A stretch of 64,000 bases of DNA from Pseudomonas sp. MM213 (GCF_020423045.1 NZ_CP081943.1:1178001-1242000); one strand, 5' to 3'; positions 1 through 9,610 are shown, counted from the first letter of the stretch. Numbers and translations are program-made. The notes: generated by a model not told the origin, from the sequence alone.

Positions 1-565
1 CCTTGCCAAACAACTGGCCGAACAGGCGCATGGTCGGCTCGGTGTTTTGCATCGGGTTGTTGCGAAAATCGACGTAGACCACCGGGATCCCCAGCGCGTC
101 GAGCTTCTCGATGTAGCGCGCATCTTCGGTGGCGTGCTGCGCTTCGATGTTCAGGACGATGACGTCCGGTTGTTGCGAGATCGCTTGCTCGATGTCGAAG
201 GTGCCGTCCTCGAAGCCGCCGAAGGTGGGAATCCTGGCGATGTCGGGGAACTTGCGCAGGTAGGCACCGTAAGTGTCCGGGTCGGACTGAATCAAGTCCT
301 TGCGCCAACCGACGATGCGCTCGATGGGGTTTTGCGTATCCAGCGCGGCGACCAGGTACAACTGGCGCCCCTCGCCGAGAATCACCCGTCTGACCGGGAG
401 GTGAACCTTGACCTTGCGGCCCAGCAGGTCAGTGACCGTGACGGCGGCGGGATCCGGATTCGCCGCGAGCGCGGTGCGCGGCGCCAGGGAAAACCACACC
501 ACGCCCAGCAGTCCCGCCAATAGCAGGGCCGCGAAGGCGTGGCGGCGTGGATGAACAGATGCCAT
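1..565 (-). CDS. Iron-siderophore ABC transporter substrate-binding protein (partial, C-terminus off window)
   Basis: The minus-strand frame is open from an ATG at 565 through the left edge of the window, giving 188 N-terminal residues. It starts with an Arg/His-rich segment and a hydrophobic stretch (about residues 10-35, ending in an ALA-type cleavage site), so it is exported or anchored on the periplasmic face. It continues with the TVTDLLGRKVKV opening typical of FecB/BtuF-type (TroA superfamily) binding proteins, and the PDVIVLN segment of the first lobe. By family it should bind a ferric siderophore, heme or cobalamin-like ligand in the periplasm. It lies 65 bp downstream of the TonB receptor on the same strand, so outer-membrane and periplasmic steps are probably co-expressed. 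The ligand cannot be deduced. Confidence 0.85.
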   Translation of the reverse strand, partial: MASVHPRRHAFAALLLAGLLGVVWFSLAPRTALAANPDPAAVTVTDLLGRKVKVHLPVRRVILGEGRQLYLVAALDTQNPIERIVGWRKDLIQSDPDTYGAYLRKFPDIARIPTFGGFEDGTFDIEQAISQQPDVIVLNIEAQHATEDARYIEKLDALGIPVVYVDFRNNPMQNTEPTMRLFGQLFGK

Positions 566-630
566 GGTTGAAACCTTTACAGGTAGCCAGACCGGGCAAC
601 GGCTCAGGCCGTTGCCCGGGGCTGAACGTT

Positions 631-3060
631 TCAGAAGTCGACGGTGGCCGACAGTTGCAGGGTGCGCGGCGAACCTTGTGAGAAGGCGCCATAGGACGCG
701 ACACCGGACCAGTACTCACGGTCGAAAACGTTCTGCACCGTGGCCCGGAATGTGGTCGGACGCTCCGCGATGCGCGTGGCGTAACGTGCGCCAACATCGA
801 AGCGGGTCCATGGGTCGAGTTCCTGGGTGTTGGCCTGGTTAACGTATTGGCTGCCGGTGTAGATCGCGCCGCTGGTCAGGGTCAAACCTTCGATCCACGG
901 CGTATCCCACTCGGCCCACAAGTTGGCCTGGACCTCGGGCACGCCCACCGGTTTGTTGCCGCGATTGGCAACGGTTCCGGTCTTGGTCAGTTCAGCGTCG
1001 AGGACGGTGACGCCACCGAGCAGGCGAGTGCCTTGGGCGATCTCGCCAAACACGTTCAACTCCACGCCCCGGTTGCGCTGTTCACCTTGTACCGAGAACA
1101 CACCGGAGGCCAGCTCGCCGCTGGGTTTCTTGATCTGGAACAGACTGAGTGTGGAGGTGAAGGTGCCGTAGTCGACCTTGACCCCGACTTCCTGCTGGCG
1201 GGAAATGTACGGCGCGAAGATCTCGCCGGAGTTCGACGCGGTGGCCGGGGCGATGTCGCCCTTGCTCAAGCCTTCGATGTAGTTGTAGTAGAACGACACG
1301 TGGTCCCAGGGCTTGACCACCACCCCGAACAGCGGCGTGGTCTCGCTTTCGTCATAAGACGTGGTGACGGCGCCGGCCGCGTTGAAGTTGTCGGATTCGA
1401 TGTTCTGCTTGCGCAGGCCGACAGTGACCTGCAAGCGCTCATCCAGTACCGAAAGGGTGTCGGCCAACGCCACACCCGACAGTTCTGTCTCGGAAACTTT
1501 GAGGGCATCCGGTTCGGCAATGGACGGTTTCGGACGGTCGATCGGGTGGTACATGTTCGACAGCACGGCCGGGCCGGAGATGATGCCGCGTTTCAGTTCG
1601 TCGCGATAACGAGTGACCTGCAACGTGGTGCTGTGGCTGATCGGACCGGTGTCGAAGCGCAGGCGGGCACCGGCGTCGACGGTGTAGCGCTCGACTTCGA
1701 ACTTGTAGTAGCCCGGGATTGAAGAGGTGTCACCCGCGTTGTTGAGAATGGTCGGGGTCTGATCAGACATCCGCTTCACGTCCGACCGGCCGCCACCGGC
1801 GTGGGCGAACACGGTCAAGGCGTCGTTGAGGTCGTACTCGGCACCAAGCAGGGCCGATTTATCGCGGGTTTCGGCCCACCCCCAGTCCTGGCTCACGTTG
1901 GTGCGGCCGTTGGCGGCGGAGGGAATCTCCACGCCCGAGGCAATGAGAAACGGACGGGACGCGGCGTCGAATTGTTCTTTCTGGCTGATCAGGTCCAGGG
2001 TGGTTCGCAGACGATCACCCTGATAGTCCAGGGAGATGGCGCCGATGTCGACGTCCCGGGATTGATCGTCGATGGCCGTGTCACCTTGCTGGGTGCTGCC
2101 GTTGACGCGCACACCGAAGCGGCGTTCTTCGCCGAAGCGCCGGCTGACATCGACGTGGCCGCCGATCTGCGAATCCATGGCGTAGCTGGCGGTGAAACGG
2201 GTCAGGTCCTCATCGAGAGAACGCTTGGGGACTACGTTGATCACGCCACCGACACCGCTGTTGGGCGACATGCCGTACAGCAGGGCGCCGGGGCCCTTGA
2301 TCACTTCGATACGCTCGGCGTATTCGGTGAAGACCCGGTAGTTGGGCGCAACGCCGTATACACCGTCGAACGCCAGTTCGCCGAGGTTGCCTTCGCCCAC
2401 CGGGAAACCGCGAATGAAGAAGGAATCGACAATGCCGCCGGTCTGGCCAGTGGAGCGTACCGAGGAGTCGCGCTCCAGCACATCGGCCACTGTCACGGCC
2501 TGCTGATCTTTCATTAATGTCGAGGTGTAGTTGCTGACACTGAACGGCGCGTCCATCACGTCCTTGTTGCCCAGCATGCCGAGACGCCCGCCACGGGCGA
2601 CCTGACCGCCCGGGTAGGCTGGCGGCAAACTGCCCTTGCGACCGTCGGTGCCGTTGATCGTGGTTTCGGCAAGGGTCAGGTCACCCTCGCTGTTGGCCGG
2701 GATCGGCGCCAGGGTGTAGCTGCCATCAGTGCGCGGCACTATTTGCAGGCCGCTGCCGGACAACAGTCGGGTGATCGCTTCCTGGGTCGAGTAAGTGCCG
2801 GAAAGCCCCGGACTCATCAGGCCCTCGGTCATTGATGGCTGGAATGACAGCGCAATGCCGGCGTCCACCGCGAACTTCGACAAGGTTGCCCCCAGCGGGC
2901 CGGGGGCAATGCTGTAGGCGCGGGTCGCAGTGGTATCCAGTGACGCTGGCGCGGCAAGGGCAACGGGGCAGGCGACGCCGGTAAGGGCAAGGCTTAGCAA
3001 CGCGCTGCGGATAGCCAGCTTGAGTGAGCGATCCGAACGCAGAGGGCGTGCAACGAACAT
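631..3060 (-). CDS. TonB-dependent siderophore receptor with N-terminal signalling (STN) domain
   Basis: An 809-residue outer-membrane receptor. Residues 1-37 are a signal peptide ending in CPVALAAP. Residues about 48-118 form the STN (secretin/TonB N-terminal) domain that signals through FecR-like anti-sigma factors. The plug runs from about 165 to 275 (GPGALLYGMSPNSGVGG) and the beta-barrel follows to a C-terminal phenylalanine (SATVDF), the usual outer-membrane assembly signal. The STN domain together with the adjacent fecR- and fecI-like genes marks a transducer of the FecA/FpvA type: ligand binding outside is relayed to the sigma factor. The gene is 102 bp downstream of fecR on the same strand. 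The siderophore (own or xenosiderophore) cannot be told from sequence alone. Confidence 0.95.
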   Translation of the reverse strand: MFVARPLRSDRSLKLAIRSALLSLALTGVACPVALAAPASLDTTATRAYSIAPGPLGATLSKFAVDAGIALSFQPSMTEGLMSPGLSGTYSTQEAITRLLSGSGLQIVPRTDGSYTLAPIPANSEGDLTLAETTINGTDGRKGSLPPAYPGGQVARGGRLGMLGNKDVMDAPFSVSNYTSTLMKDQQAVTVADVLERDSSVRSTGQTGGIVDSFFIRGFPVGEGNLGELAFDGVYGVAPNYRVFTEYAERIEVIKGPGALLYGMSPNSGVGGVINVVPKRSLDEDLTRFTASYAMDSQIGGHVDVSRRFGEERRFGVRVNGSTQQGDTAIDDQSRDVDIGAISLDYQGDRLRTTLDLISQKEQFDAASRPFLIASGVEIPSAANGRTNVSQDWGWAETRDKSALLGAEYDLNDALTVFAHAGGGRSDVKRMSDQTPTILNNAGDTSSIPGYYKFEVERYTVDAGARLRFDTGPISHSTTLQVTRYRDELKRGIISGPAVLSNMYHPIDRPKPSIAEPDALKVSETELSGVALADTLSVLDERLQVTVGLRKQNIESDNFNAAGAVTTSYDESETTPLFGVVVKPWDHVSFYYNYIEGLSKGDIAPATASNSGEIFAPYISRQQEVGVKVDYGTFTSTLSLFQIKKPSGELASGVFSVQGEQRNRGVELNVFGEIAQGTRLLGGVTVLDAELTKTGTVANRGNKPVGVPEVQANLWAEWDTPWIEGLTLTSGAIYTGSQYVNQANTQELDPWTRFDVGARYATRIAERPTTFRATVQNVFDREYWSGVASYGAFSQGSPRTLQLSATVDF

Positions 3061-3162
3061 GGAGTGATGACCCTTTCGACGAGGTTGAGAAGTTCTTCCT
3101 TTCCTTGCCAGTCGAGATCAAAAAAAGTATCACCCGCTCAGCCATTTTTTTTTGCGCGAGGT

Positions 3163-4140
3163 TCAGGCGGGGGAGAGCGTCACCCAATAACCGCTCAAGT
3201 GGCCGGTTGCGAGCACCGGGTAGGTTTGCACCAGCATGTTCAAGGTGCGTTGGGTATCGCTGATGGGGAACGCGCCAGAAATGCGCAGATCGGCAATCGC
3301 CGGATCACAACGCACGAAGCCTTTGCGATAACGCGCCAGTTCCGCGATGAAGTCGGCCAGACGCATGTTGTCGGCCATCAGCATGCCTTGGGTCCAGGCG
3401 CTGACGGAGCGGTCCACCGGGTTCAACAGGCCGAAAGCCTGCGATGAAAAGTCGGTGCGTTGCCCGGCATTGACGATCAAGGGCGTTACGCCGTTGCCAC
3501 CAGGCAGTTCAACCCTGACAGCGCCGTCCAGTACTGCGAGCTGAGTGCGGGTTTGCAGTTCGCGCACCGTAAACTGCGTGCCCAATGCCTGCATTCGCCC
3601 CTGACGGGTGGTCACCAGAAACGGTCGGGACTGGGGGGCTACATCCGGCGCGGTCTGCACCAGGATTTCACCTTCACGCAAATTGATCAGCCGTTGACGG
3701 GCGTCGAACAGCACATCGATCGCCGAATCGGTATTGAGTGTAATGCGCGAGCCATCGGCCAGCGTCAACTCGCGTTGCTGGCCCACGGCGGTCCGGTAGT
3801 CGGCCGACCATTGCTGGGTTTCAACCAGCTTCCAACTGCCCCAGCCGACGGGCAACACGGCCAGCATTATCGCCAGTTTGCCGAGGGCCACGCGGCGCTC
3901 GGGATTGCTCGGGCGATCCAGCGCCGACATCGCCAATGACGGGGGCAGGCCGCCCAGCTTGCTTTGCAGCAGTTGTGCCCGGCCCCAGGCGCGGCTGCGT
4001 TCAGGGCTGCTGACGCGCCAGCATTCCCACTCGGCGCGCTCGGTATCGTCAAGGTCGCCTTCGCTGATGCGCATCAGCCACTCGGCCGCTTCGTCGAGTA
4101 CTTGTGGATCAATCTGAGTAGGCGTGGCGTAGGTCGACAT
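3163..4140 (-). CDS. FecR-family anti-sigma factor / sigma regulator
   Basis: A 325-residue inner-membrane regulator. An N-terminal FecR cytoplasmic domain (about residues 10-60, with the characteristic EWECWR segment) binds the sigma factor. A single hydrophobic segment at about 86-103 spans the membrane. A periplasmic FecR domain (about 115-210) and a C-terminal DUF4974-like domain (about 255-320) contact the STN domain of the receptor. The start ATG directly abuts the TGA of the fecI-like gene (TGAATG), so the two are translationally coupled. The arrangement fecI-fecR-receptor is the standard cell-surface signalling unit. Confidence 0.95.
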   Translation of the reverse strand: MSTYATPTQIDPQVLDEAAEWLMRISEGDLDDTERAEWECWRVSSPERSRAWGRAQLLQSKLGGLPPSLAMSALDRPSNPERRVALGKLAIMLAVLPVGWGSWKLVETQQWSADYRTAVGQQRELTLADGSRITLNTDSAIDVLFDARQRLINLREGEILVQTAPDVAPQSRPFLVTTRQGRMQALGTQFTVRELQTRTQLAVLDGAVRVELPGGNGVTPLIVNAGQRTDFSSQAFGLLNPVDRSVSAWTQGMLMADNMRLADFIAELARYRKGFVRCDPAIADLRISGAFPISDTQRTLNMLVQTYPVLATGHLSGYWVTLSPA

Positions 4141-4656
4141 TCATTCCACCAGCATCAGGCATTGAACGAAGGCCTGTTTCATGTAGCGCTTCACGGTGAT
4201 CAGCGACACGTCCAGTTGCGTGGCGATGTCGTCGTATTTCAGCCCGCTGATCTGCGACAGCAGGAATGCGCGTTTGACCAGCGGCGGCAGGGCGTCGAGC
4301 ATCGCGTCGATTTCGTGCAGGGTTTCCAGCACGATGAAACGCAATTCGGGCGAGGGCGCTTCAGGGGCAGGCAACAGCGCGAGGGCATCCAGATAGGCGC
4401 GTTCAAGCGCCTTGCGCTGATACCAATTGACCAGAATGCCCTTGGCCACACAGCTCAGGTAGGCCCGGGGTTGTTCAATGACCGCGACCCTGGAAGCCAG
4501 TATGCGTGTGAAGGTGTCTTGCGCCAGGTCCGCCGCATCCATGGCGTTGCCCAGTTTTTTGCGCAGCGTGGCGTACAACCAGCCGTGATGGCCGGTATAG
4601 AGAGCCTCGATCGCGCGCAGGTGATTGTGATGAGTCGCGGGCAGGGTATCGCTCAT
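4141..4656 (-). CDS. ECF sigma factor, FecI-like
   Basis: A 171-residue ECF sigma factor of the iron-starvation type. Region 2 lies at about residues 15-80 (DAADLAQDTFTRIL, PRAYL) and region 4 at about 110-165 (LSQISGLKYDDIATQLDVS, the -35-binding helix-turn-helix). It should direct RNA polymerase to the downstream receptor gene once released by FecR. A Fur-like palindrome lies 18-38 bp upstream of the ATG, as expected for an iron-repressed sigma gene. Confidence 0.95.
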   Translation of the reverse strand: MSDTLPATHHNHLRAIEALYTGHHGWLYATLRKKLGNAMDAADLAQDTFTRILASRVAVIEQPRAYLSCVAKGILVNWYQRKALERAYLDALALLPAPEAPSPELRFIVLETLHEIDAMLDALPPLVKRAFLLSQISGLKYDDIATQLDVSLITVKRYMKQAFVQCLMLVE

Positions 4657-4673
4657 GGATGATAATTTTTAGC

Positions 4674-4694
4674 GATTGAGAAGTATTCCCAATC
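4674..4694. promoter_or_regulatory. Putative Fur box upstream of the fecI-like gene
   Basis: A 21-bp imperfect palindrome with matching arms GATTG.GAA / TTC.CAATC. Its core at 4677-4691 (TGAGAAGTATTCCCA) fits the 7-1-7 Fur consensus TGATAATNATTATCA at 10 of 14 positions. It sits just upstream of the sigma-factor ATG. Assignment rests on pattern and context. Confidence 0.5.
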
Positions 4695-4733
4695 CTAAGT
4701 GACTGCACCCCTGCGGCGCAAGGGGGAGGCTGA

Positions 4734-5978
4734 TCAGTCGCAGCGTGGCGCTTCGTCCGGTTGCAACAGCACTGATCGATAACGCAAGGCGACAATGAGC
4801 ACCAAGGCCATTGCGTAGGCGAGGCAAACGATCAGATAGGTGTATTGCAGGCCGTAGACCTGGCTGAGCAAACCGCCCAGGGAAATACCTGCGATGGAGG
4901 CCAGTTGCGCCGTGCTCTGAGCCACTCCCAGTACGTAACCCTGTTGCGAACTGTCGACCGTCTTGGAAATCAGCGCCATCAGCACCGGCGTCGTGGCGCC
5001 CAGCAGCACGCCCCACAGGAAGTAGGCCATGACAAACACGGCCGGGTTTCGGGTAAGGCCGGCGACGCCGGTCAGGCCGATGCAGCCAATGACAACCCAG
5101 GACATTCGCTGCAGGGTTTGCTGTTGCGTCCGGTGTTCGAAGTAGCGCGCCCAGCGTGTCGCCGAAAGGATGAAGCCCAGTGCCAGCAAGCCGTAACACA
5201 GGCCCGTGACCGAATTGCCGACCTCAAACACCGAGCTGACGTACAACGAAAATGATGTCTGCGGCAGCATCCGCGCCAACAGCAGAATGCCCATGACGCC
5301 CAACAGCGACATCAGGGGCGAGCCCTGCCACACGCTGCGTGCCCGACCCGGCTGCGGCGCAGCATCCACCACCGGCGTTTTTTTCACGGGAGGCACATCC
5401 GGCAACGTCACGGCCGCCACCACGGTGCACACCGCGCAGAGCGCCGAAGCGATGAGATTGATCCAGAAAAAAGTCGCGTAATCGAGAATCAGACCGCCGA
5501 CCACTGCGCCGAGCAACGAGCCGACGTTGGTGGAGATTTGCAGGATCGCAAACAGGCGGGCCCGCCGTGAGGGCGCCTCGATACTGACCCCGTAAGCCTG
5601 GGCTGGCGCGATATACCCGGCAAAGGCGCCTTGCAGGAAGCGCAGCAGCAGAATCACCCAGATATCGCTGCACAGCGCCAACCCCAATTGAGTCAACGAC
5701 AAACCGGCCAAGGCACGAATCATCATCAACTTGTGGCCATAACGGTCGCCGATCCGGCCCCAGAAGGCGCTGGTCAGCATGATGCCCAGCATCGGGCCGA
5801 CGTACACGGCGATGCTGGCGAAACTGAACAGCGATTCCGACGTGGTCAGCCCGCGCAGGTAGACCGGCCAGAACGGGCCGCTCATTTCCATCGCACCCAT
5901 GGAGATGAGCTGGATCGTGAACAGAAGATAAATCAGGATTCTGACGCTGGAACCCTGAAAAGTGCCTGAATGGAACAT
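4734..5978 (-). CDS. MFS transporter (DHA1-type efflux pump)
   Basis: A 414-residue major facilitator with about 12 hydrophobic segments. The loop after TM2 has the MFS motif A-like FWGRIGDRYGHK (about residues 70-82), and TM4/5 has RFLQGAFAGY, typical of drug:H+ antiporters. The start at 5978 has a CGAGG ribosome site 7 bases upstream. It lies on the same strand just upstream of the fecI unit, which suggests a role in siderophore or chelator export, but sequence does not separate this from general drug efflux. Confidence 0.85.
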   Translation of the reverse strand: MFHSGTFQGSSVRILIYLLFTIQLISMGAMEMSGPFWPVYLRGLTTSESLFSFASIAVYVGPMLGIMLTSAFWGRIGDRYGHKLMMIRALAGLSLTQLGLALCSDIWVILLLRFLQGAFAGYIAPAQAYGVSIEAPSRRARLFAILQISTNVGSLLGAVVGGLILDYATFFWINLIASALCAVCTVVAAVTLPDVPPVKKTPVVDAAPQPGRARSVWQGSPLMSLLGVMGILLLARMLPQTSFSLYVSSVFEVGNSVTGLCYGLLALGFILSATRWARYFEHRTQQQTLQRMSWVVIGCIGLTGVAGLTRNPAVFVMAYFLWGVLLGATTPVLMALISKTVDSSQQGYVLGVAQSTAQLASIAGISLGGLLSQVYGLQYTYLIVCLAYAMALVLIVALRYRSVLLQPDEAPRCD

Positions 5979-6057
5979 CGGTCAGCCTCGGTGGTTGGCC
6001 GGCATCCTACGTGCTTTGCCATCGAGGGAAAACCATATCGGGCGTTCTGTATCGGTG

Positions 6058-6618
6058 TCAGTTGGCAGACGGACAGCCTCGCTGCGCAGTGGTTGCTGCC
6101 TGGCTGATCAACGCGGCCAGGCGTTTGACGTTGTTTTGCTGGGCCACCACCAAGTCATCAATGGAAGGGCCTGAAGGCGTCTGCAAGGTGCTGCGGCAGG
6201 TAATCAGCGTGTTATCTCCTTCGCCGGGATTGCGCAGGCGCCATTTGACGTCGATCAAACCGTACTGCCCGGGAATCGAGTCGAAGCGTTGCACCTCCAG
6301 GCGTACCGACACTCTTCGCTTCGGACTGCTGTTGGCCAGTTGATCCACCAGAGCACTGCGCAACTCGTCCACCAGACTCGCAGCCCACCATTGGGTTTCG
6401 AGAATTGCCACGCCGCTGTTGCCCTGACGAATGACGATCTGCGGGCGATCGACCTGGGCCGGTACGCTGAGGCTTTCGATCTGGATTTCCCCACCGTTGC
6501 CTCGTGCGGTGCCGCTCAATTGTGCCGGGGTCAGGGTGTGGAACTGAATCGGATCACTGCGGCAGGCGGCGAGCAGTAGACACGCAGTGACCAAGGTAAT
6601 CTTCAGCGAAAAAGCCAT
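6058..6618 (-). CDS. pqiC: PqiC-type membrane-integrity lipoprotein
   Basis: A 186-residue lipoprotein. The signal peptide ends in the lipobox LLAAC (Cys at residue 19), followed by the FHTL start of the ABC-type transport auxiliary (DUF330/YmbA) domain, including the IEIESL-like strand and QWWAASL segment. In E. coli PqiC is an outer-membrane lipoprotein forming a ring that docks the PqiB needle. It is last in the operon, 17 bp after pqiB. Confidence 0.9.
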   Translation of the reverse strand: MAFSLKITLVTACLLLAACRSDPIQFHTLTPAQLSGTARGNGGEIQIESLSVPAQVDRPQIVIRQGNSGVAILETQWWAASLVDELRSALVDQLANSSPKRRVSVRLEVQRFDSIPGQYGLIDVKWRLRNPGEGDNTLITCRSTLQTPSGPSIDDLVVAQQNNVKRLAALISQAATTAQRGCPSAN

Positions 6619-6635
6619 GGGTGTTGCTCCTGTGG

Positions 6636-8291
6636 TCAGTTGCGCGGTGGGCCCTGTAGGTCCGTCGGTGCTGCGTTATTGGGACGACCGCGAATCAGCG
6701 ACTCTGGATGCCGGCCCAGGTAATCCGAGAGCTCACGCAGGGAGCGCGACATGCGCCCGAGTTCTTCCAGGGTCTGGGTCAATTGCTCGCGTTGCGGCGA
6801 GTCTTCGGCAAGGGTCGAGCTGGCCGATTGCAGGGTTTTGCTGACGTCCGCCAGGGTGGTTTGCACGCCAGGCAGGGTCTTGGCGTTGAATTGCGCGAGG
6901 CCCTTGCGCAGCTCTACGAGGTTGCTGTCGAGGTTGCCGGCGATGCGCTCGATGGGCAGTTGGTTGATCTTGGTGACCATGCCTTCGAGTTTTTCCTGCA
7001 ACTGTTCGAGGCTGCCAGGAATGGTGGGAATGCTGACAGGGCGGGCGGTCGGGTCGAACACGACTTTCTCCGCTTTGGGGTAGAAGTCGAGTGCGATGTA
7101 CAACTGGCCGGTCAACAGGTTGCCGCTGCGGGCTTGGGCCCGCAGACCGTTTTCGATGAAGCTGCCCATCAACCGTACGCCAGCGGCTTCGTCATTGGGG
7201 TCATGCTTCAGCGCTTCAAGCATTCTGGCGTGGGCCTGGCCGAGCCGTTGCGGGTAGATCACGATGCCGACGTTAACCGGAAAGCTGCGTTTTTTCGGGT
7301 CGAAATCCAGATTGACCGACACAACCCTGCCGAACTCGATGCCGAGGAATTCCACCGGCGCACCGACTTTCAACCCACGCAATGCCTGGTCGAAACGCAA
7401 ACTCAGGAACTGCGCCTTGCCGCTGGGTGGGGCGAGGGCGGTTTGCTGGTCTTCGAACAGCTCGAAGCCTTTGTCCTCCAGCGCCGGTTTATCGTTGGGG
7501 CTGTATTCCGGCGCCCTGAACGCGATGCCGCCCACCAATATGGACGAGAGCGACTCGGTCTTCACCGAAAAACCGTTGGCGCCGACATTGACATCGATGC
7601 CGCTGGCATTCCAGAACCGGGTGTTATCGGTGACGAAGGCATCGTTGGGCGAATGGATGAAGACTTCGAGGTTCACCCCTTTGCCGTCGGCATCCAGGGC
7701 ATAGGCGACCACTTGGCCGACCGGAATTTTGCGGTAGTAGACGGGGGAACCAATGTCGAGCGAGCCCAGGTCCTGGGTGTGCAGCGTAAAGCGCTTTCCG
7801 GGTTCGCCATAGGTAATGGGGGGCGGATTTTCCAGCCCGGTGAAATTCTTCGACCGGGCATTGGCCTGGCCGATGTCGGCGCCAATGTAGTCCCCGGACA
7901 GCAGTGTATCGATGCCCGACACGCCGCCAGCACCGATGCGGGGCCGTACCACCCAGAATTGCGAGTCTTCGCGGGTGAAACTTTCCGCCTGCTTGGACAG
8001 TTTGATGGTGGCGTTGACGCTTTTCTGGTCGTTGCTCAGTTCCACGTCGGAGACATGCCCGATCACCACGTTGCGGTATTTGACTTCGGTCTTGTTGGCG
8101 GTCAGGCCGCTACCGGTCTTGAACGTGACGGTGATGGTCGGTCCTTCCTGCAAAATGCTGTGAACTACCAGCGAAATACCCACCAGCACCGCGACAATCG
8201 GCACGATCCACACCAATGAAACGCTGTAGCGGCGGGTCTTGATGGGGGCCTGCCCGGGAGCTTGCGGCCCGTCAGCGGCTTGAGACTTCAT
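6636..8291 (-). CDS. pqiB: PqiB, MCE-domain intermembrane lipid transport protein
   Basis: A 551-residue protein with one N-terminal transmembrane helix (about residues 24-44). Three MCE domains follow, at about 48-140, 160-225 and 290-395, each with the hallmark hydrophobic xxGxxVxYRxxxxG strand-turn. A long heptad-rich helical tail at about 430-520 corresponds to the coiled-coil needle of E. coli PqiB. Role by family: a periplasm-spanning tunnel moving lipids between inner and outer membranes. The ATG overlaps the end of the upstream pqiA by 20 bp. The length matches PqiB rather than the seven-domain LetB. Confidence 0.95.
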   Translation of the reverse strand: MKSQAADGPQAPGQAPIKTRRYSVSLVWIVPIVAVLVGISLVVHSILQEGPTITVTFKTGSGLTANKTEVKYRNVVIGHVSDVELSNDQKSVNATIKLSKQAESFTREDSQFWVVRPRIGAGGVSGIDTLLSGDYIGADIGQANARSKNFTGLENPPPITYGEPGKRFTLHTQDLGSLDIGSPVYYRKIPVGQVVAYALDADGKGVNLEVFIHSPNDAFVTDNTRFWNASGIDVNVGANGFSVKTESLSSILVGGIAFRAPEYSPNDKPALEDKGFELFEDQQTALAPPSGKAQFLSLRFDQALRGLKVGAPVEFLGIEFGRVVSVNLDFDPKKRSFPVNVGIVIYPQRLGQAHARMLEALKHDPNDEAAGVRLMGSFIENGLRAQARSGNLLTGQLYIALDFYPKAEKVVFDPTARPVSIPTIPGSLEQLQEKLEGMVTKINQLPIERIAGNLDSNLVELRKGLAQFNAKTLPGVQTTLADVSKTLQSASSTLAEDSPQREQLTQTLEELGRMSRSLRELSDYLGRHPESLIRGRPNNAAPTDLQGPPRN

Positions 8292-8934
8292 CCATGACCT
8301 CCTCGTTTTCGGAATGTTGCTGATCCCAGATCAGACGTGGGTCGAAACTCATCGCCGACAGCATGGTGAACACCACCACCAGACCAAAAAACAGAATGCC
8401 CGCGCGCGGTTCGATATCGGCCAGCGCCTGGAACTTCACCAACGAAGCCACCAGGGCGACCACGATCACGTCGAGCATCGACCAATAACCGATGAGCTCG
8501 ACGAAACGGTACATTTTTGAGCGCTCCTTGCGCGCCCAATCACTGTCGCGCTGAACGGTCACCAGCAATAACGACAGGGCGACGAACTTGATGCCCGGCA
8601 CCGCGATGCTGGCAATGAAAATGATCAGGGCGATGTCCCAGGCGCCGTGCTGCCAGAAATCCAGCACACCACCCATGATTGTGCTGTCCGCGCCGCTGCC
8701 GACCATTTTGGTGTTCATCACCGGCAACACATTGGCCGGGATGTAAAACACCAATGACGTGATCAAGTAGGCCCAGGTTCGGGTCAGGGCGTTGGTTTTG
8801 CGCCGATGCAGCGGCGCACCGCAGCGTTCGCATTCGTGGGGGTCGCCGGTCATGTCACAGGCCAGGCCGCAGCTGTGGCAGAGACACAGGTTGAGTTCGC
8901 TGGCGACTGGTGGCGTAGTCATAAGACATCCCAC
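8272..8934 (-). CDS. pqiA: PqiA-family integral membrane protein (second copy)
   Basis: A 220-residue protein with one PqiA domain: a cytoplasmic N-terminal zinc-ribbon (CHSCG...CERCG, about residues 18-40) followed by four membrane segments. E. coli PqiA is a tandem duplication of this unit. Here the two halves are separate genes, this being the downstream one. It overlaps both neighbours (16 bp with the upstream pqiA, 20 bp with pqiB), indicating translational coupling. Probable role: inner-membrane partner feeding substrate to PqiB. Confidence 0.9.
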   Translation of the reverse strand: MGCLMTTPPVASELNLCLCHSCGLACDMTGDPHECERCGAPLHRRKTNALTRTWAYLITSLVFYIPANVLPVMNTKMVGSGADSTIMGGVLDFWQHGAWDIALIIFIASIAVPGIKFVALSLLLVTVQRDSDWARKERSKMYRFVELIGYWSMLDVIVVALVASLVKFQALADIEPRAGILFFGLVVVFTMLSAMSFDPRLIWDQQHSENEEVMDEVSSR

Positions 8935-9515
8935 AGTTCACGGACATCGCGCCCGGCGATGCGGATCATCATCAGGCTGAGAATGGCCAGGGCGAACAGG
9001 CCGATGCCGGGCAGGACGTCGAGCAACCCGGCAAGCTTGATCACCGCGACCATCGCCCCCAGCAGGCAAACTTCCAGCATGCTCCAGGGCCGCAGGGTTT
9101 CCAGCCAGCGCATACAGAATCTGAAACCCGGCGAACGACGGGAGGCGAGGGCAAAACTCAGGACCCAGATCAGCAGCAGCAACTGGAAAATCGGCGCGAT
9201 GATCATGGCGATCGCCGCCACCATCGCGATGAAGGTAATCGGGCCCAGACTCAGGGCCTGCACCGAATCCCACAGCGTCGCGCTGTTTTTCAGGCCTTGC
9301 AGGCTGATGCTCATGACCGGGTAGAAATTGGCGAAAATCCACAGCATCAGCGCGGTGACGGTCAGCGCCAGCCGCTGCTCCACCGTCAGGCCGTTATAGC
9401 GCTGAAGCACGCCGCCGCAGCGCGTACAGAGGGTTTTCTGATGTTTGGCGAGCGTGACTTTTTGATACACGCAGTCGCAGTGCTCGCAGATGATCAGTTG
9501 GTCAGTCGTAGCCAT
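8919..9515 (-). CDS. pqiA: PqiA-family integral membrane protein (first copy)
   Basis: About 198 residues with the PqiA fold: a zinc-ribbon (CEHCDCVYQ...CTRCGG) at the N-terminus and four membrane segments. The start is put at the ATG at 9515 (MATTDQL) because the zinc-ribbon begins right after it. A longer frame from TTG 9560 or ATG 9554 is open but adds non-family residues, and no start has a strong ribosome site. It is first in the pqiA-pqiA-pqiB-pqiC operon. Confidence 0.88.
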   Translation of the reverse strand: MATTDQLIICEHCDCVYQKVTLAKHQKTLCTRCGGVLQRYNGLTVEQRLALTVTALMLWIFANFYPVMSISLQGLKNSATLWDSVQALSLGPITFIAMVAAIAMIIAPIFQLLLLIWVLSFALASRRSPGFRFCMRWLETLRPWSMLEVCLLGAMVAVIKLAGLLDVLPGIGLFALAILSLMMIRIAGRDVRELWDVL

Positions 9516-9610
9516 AGGCCGCACTCGCCAGGAGGCAGGAAAGTCAGAGCACATCCTCAATATAGAAGTGCCTTGCGATTGAGCAAATTAAAAGGCGGAC
9601 TTAAAGCTGA

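Noticed and set aside
6708..8219. Very long plus-strand open frame antisense to pqiB
   Set aside because: GC-rich shadow frame; low-complexity Gly/Val/Arg/Asp composition with no family motifs, whereas the minus strand encodes clear MCE domains.
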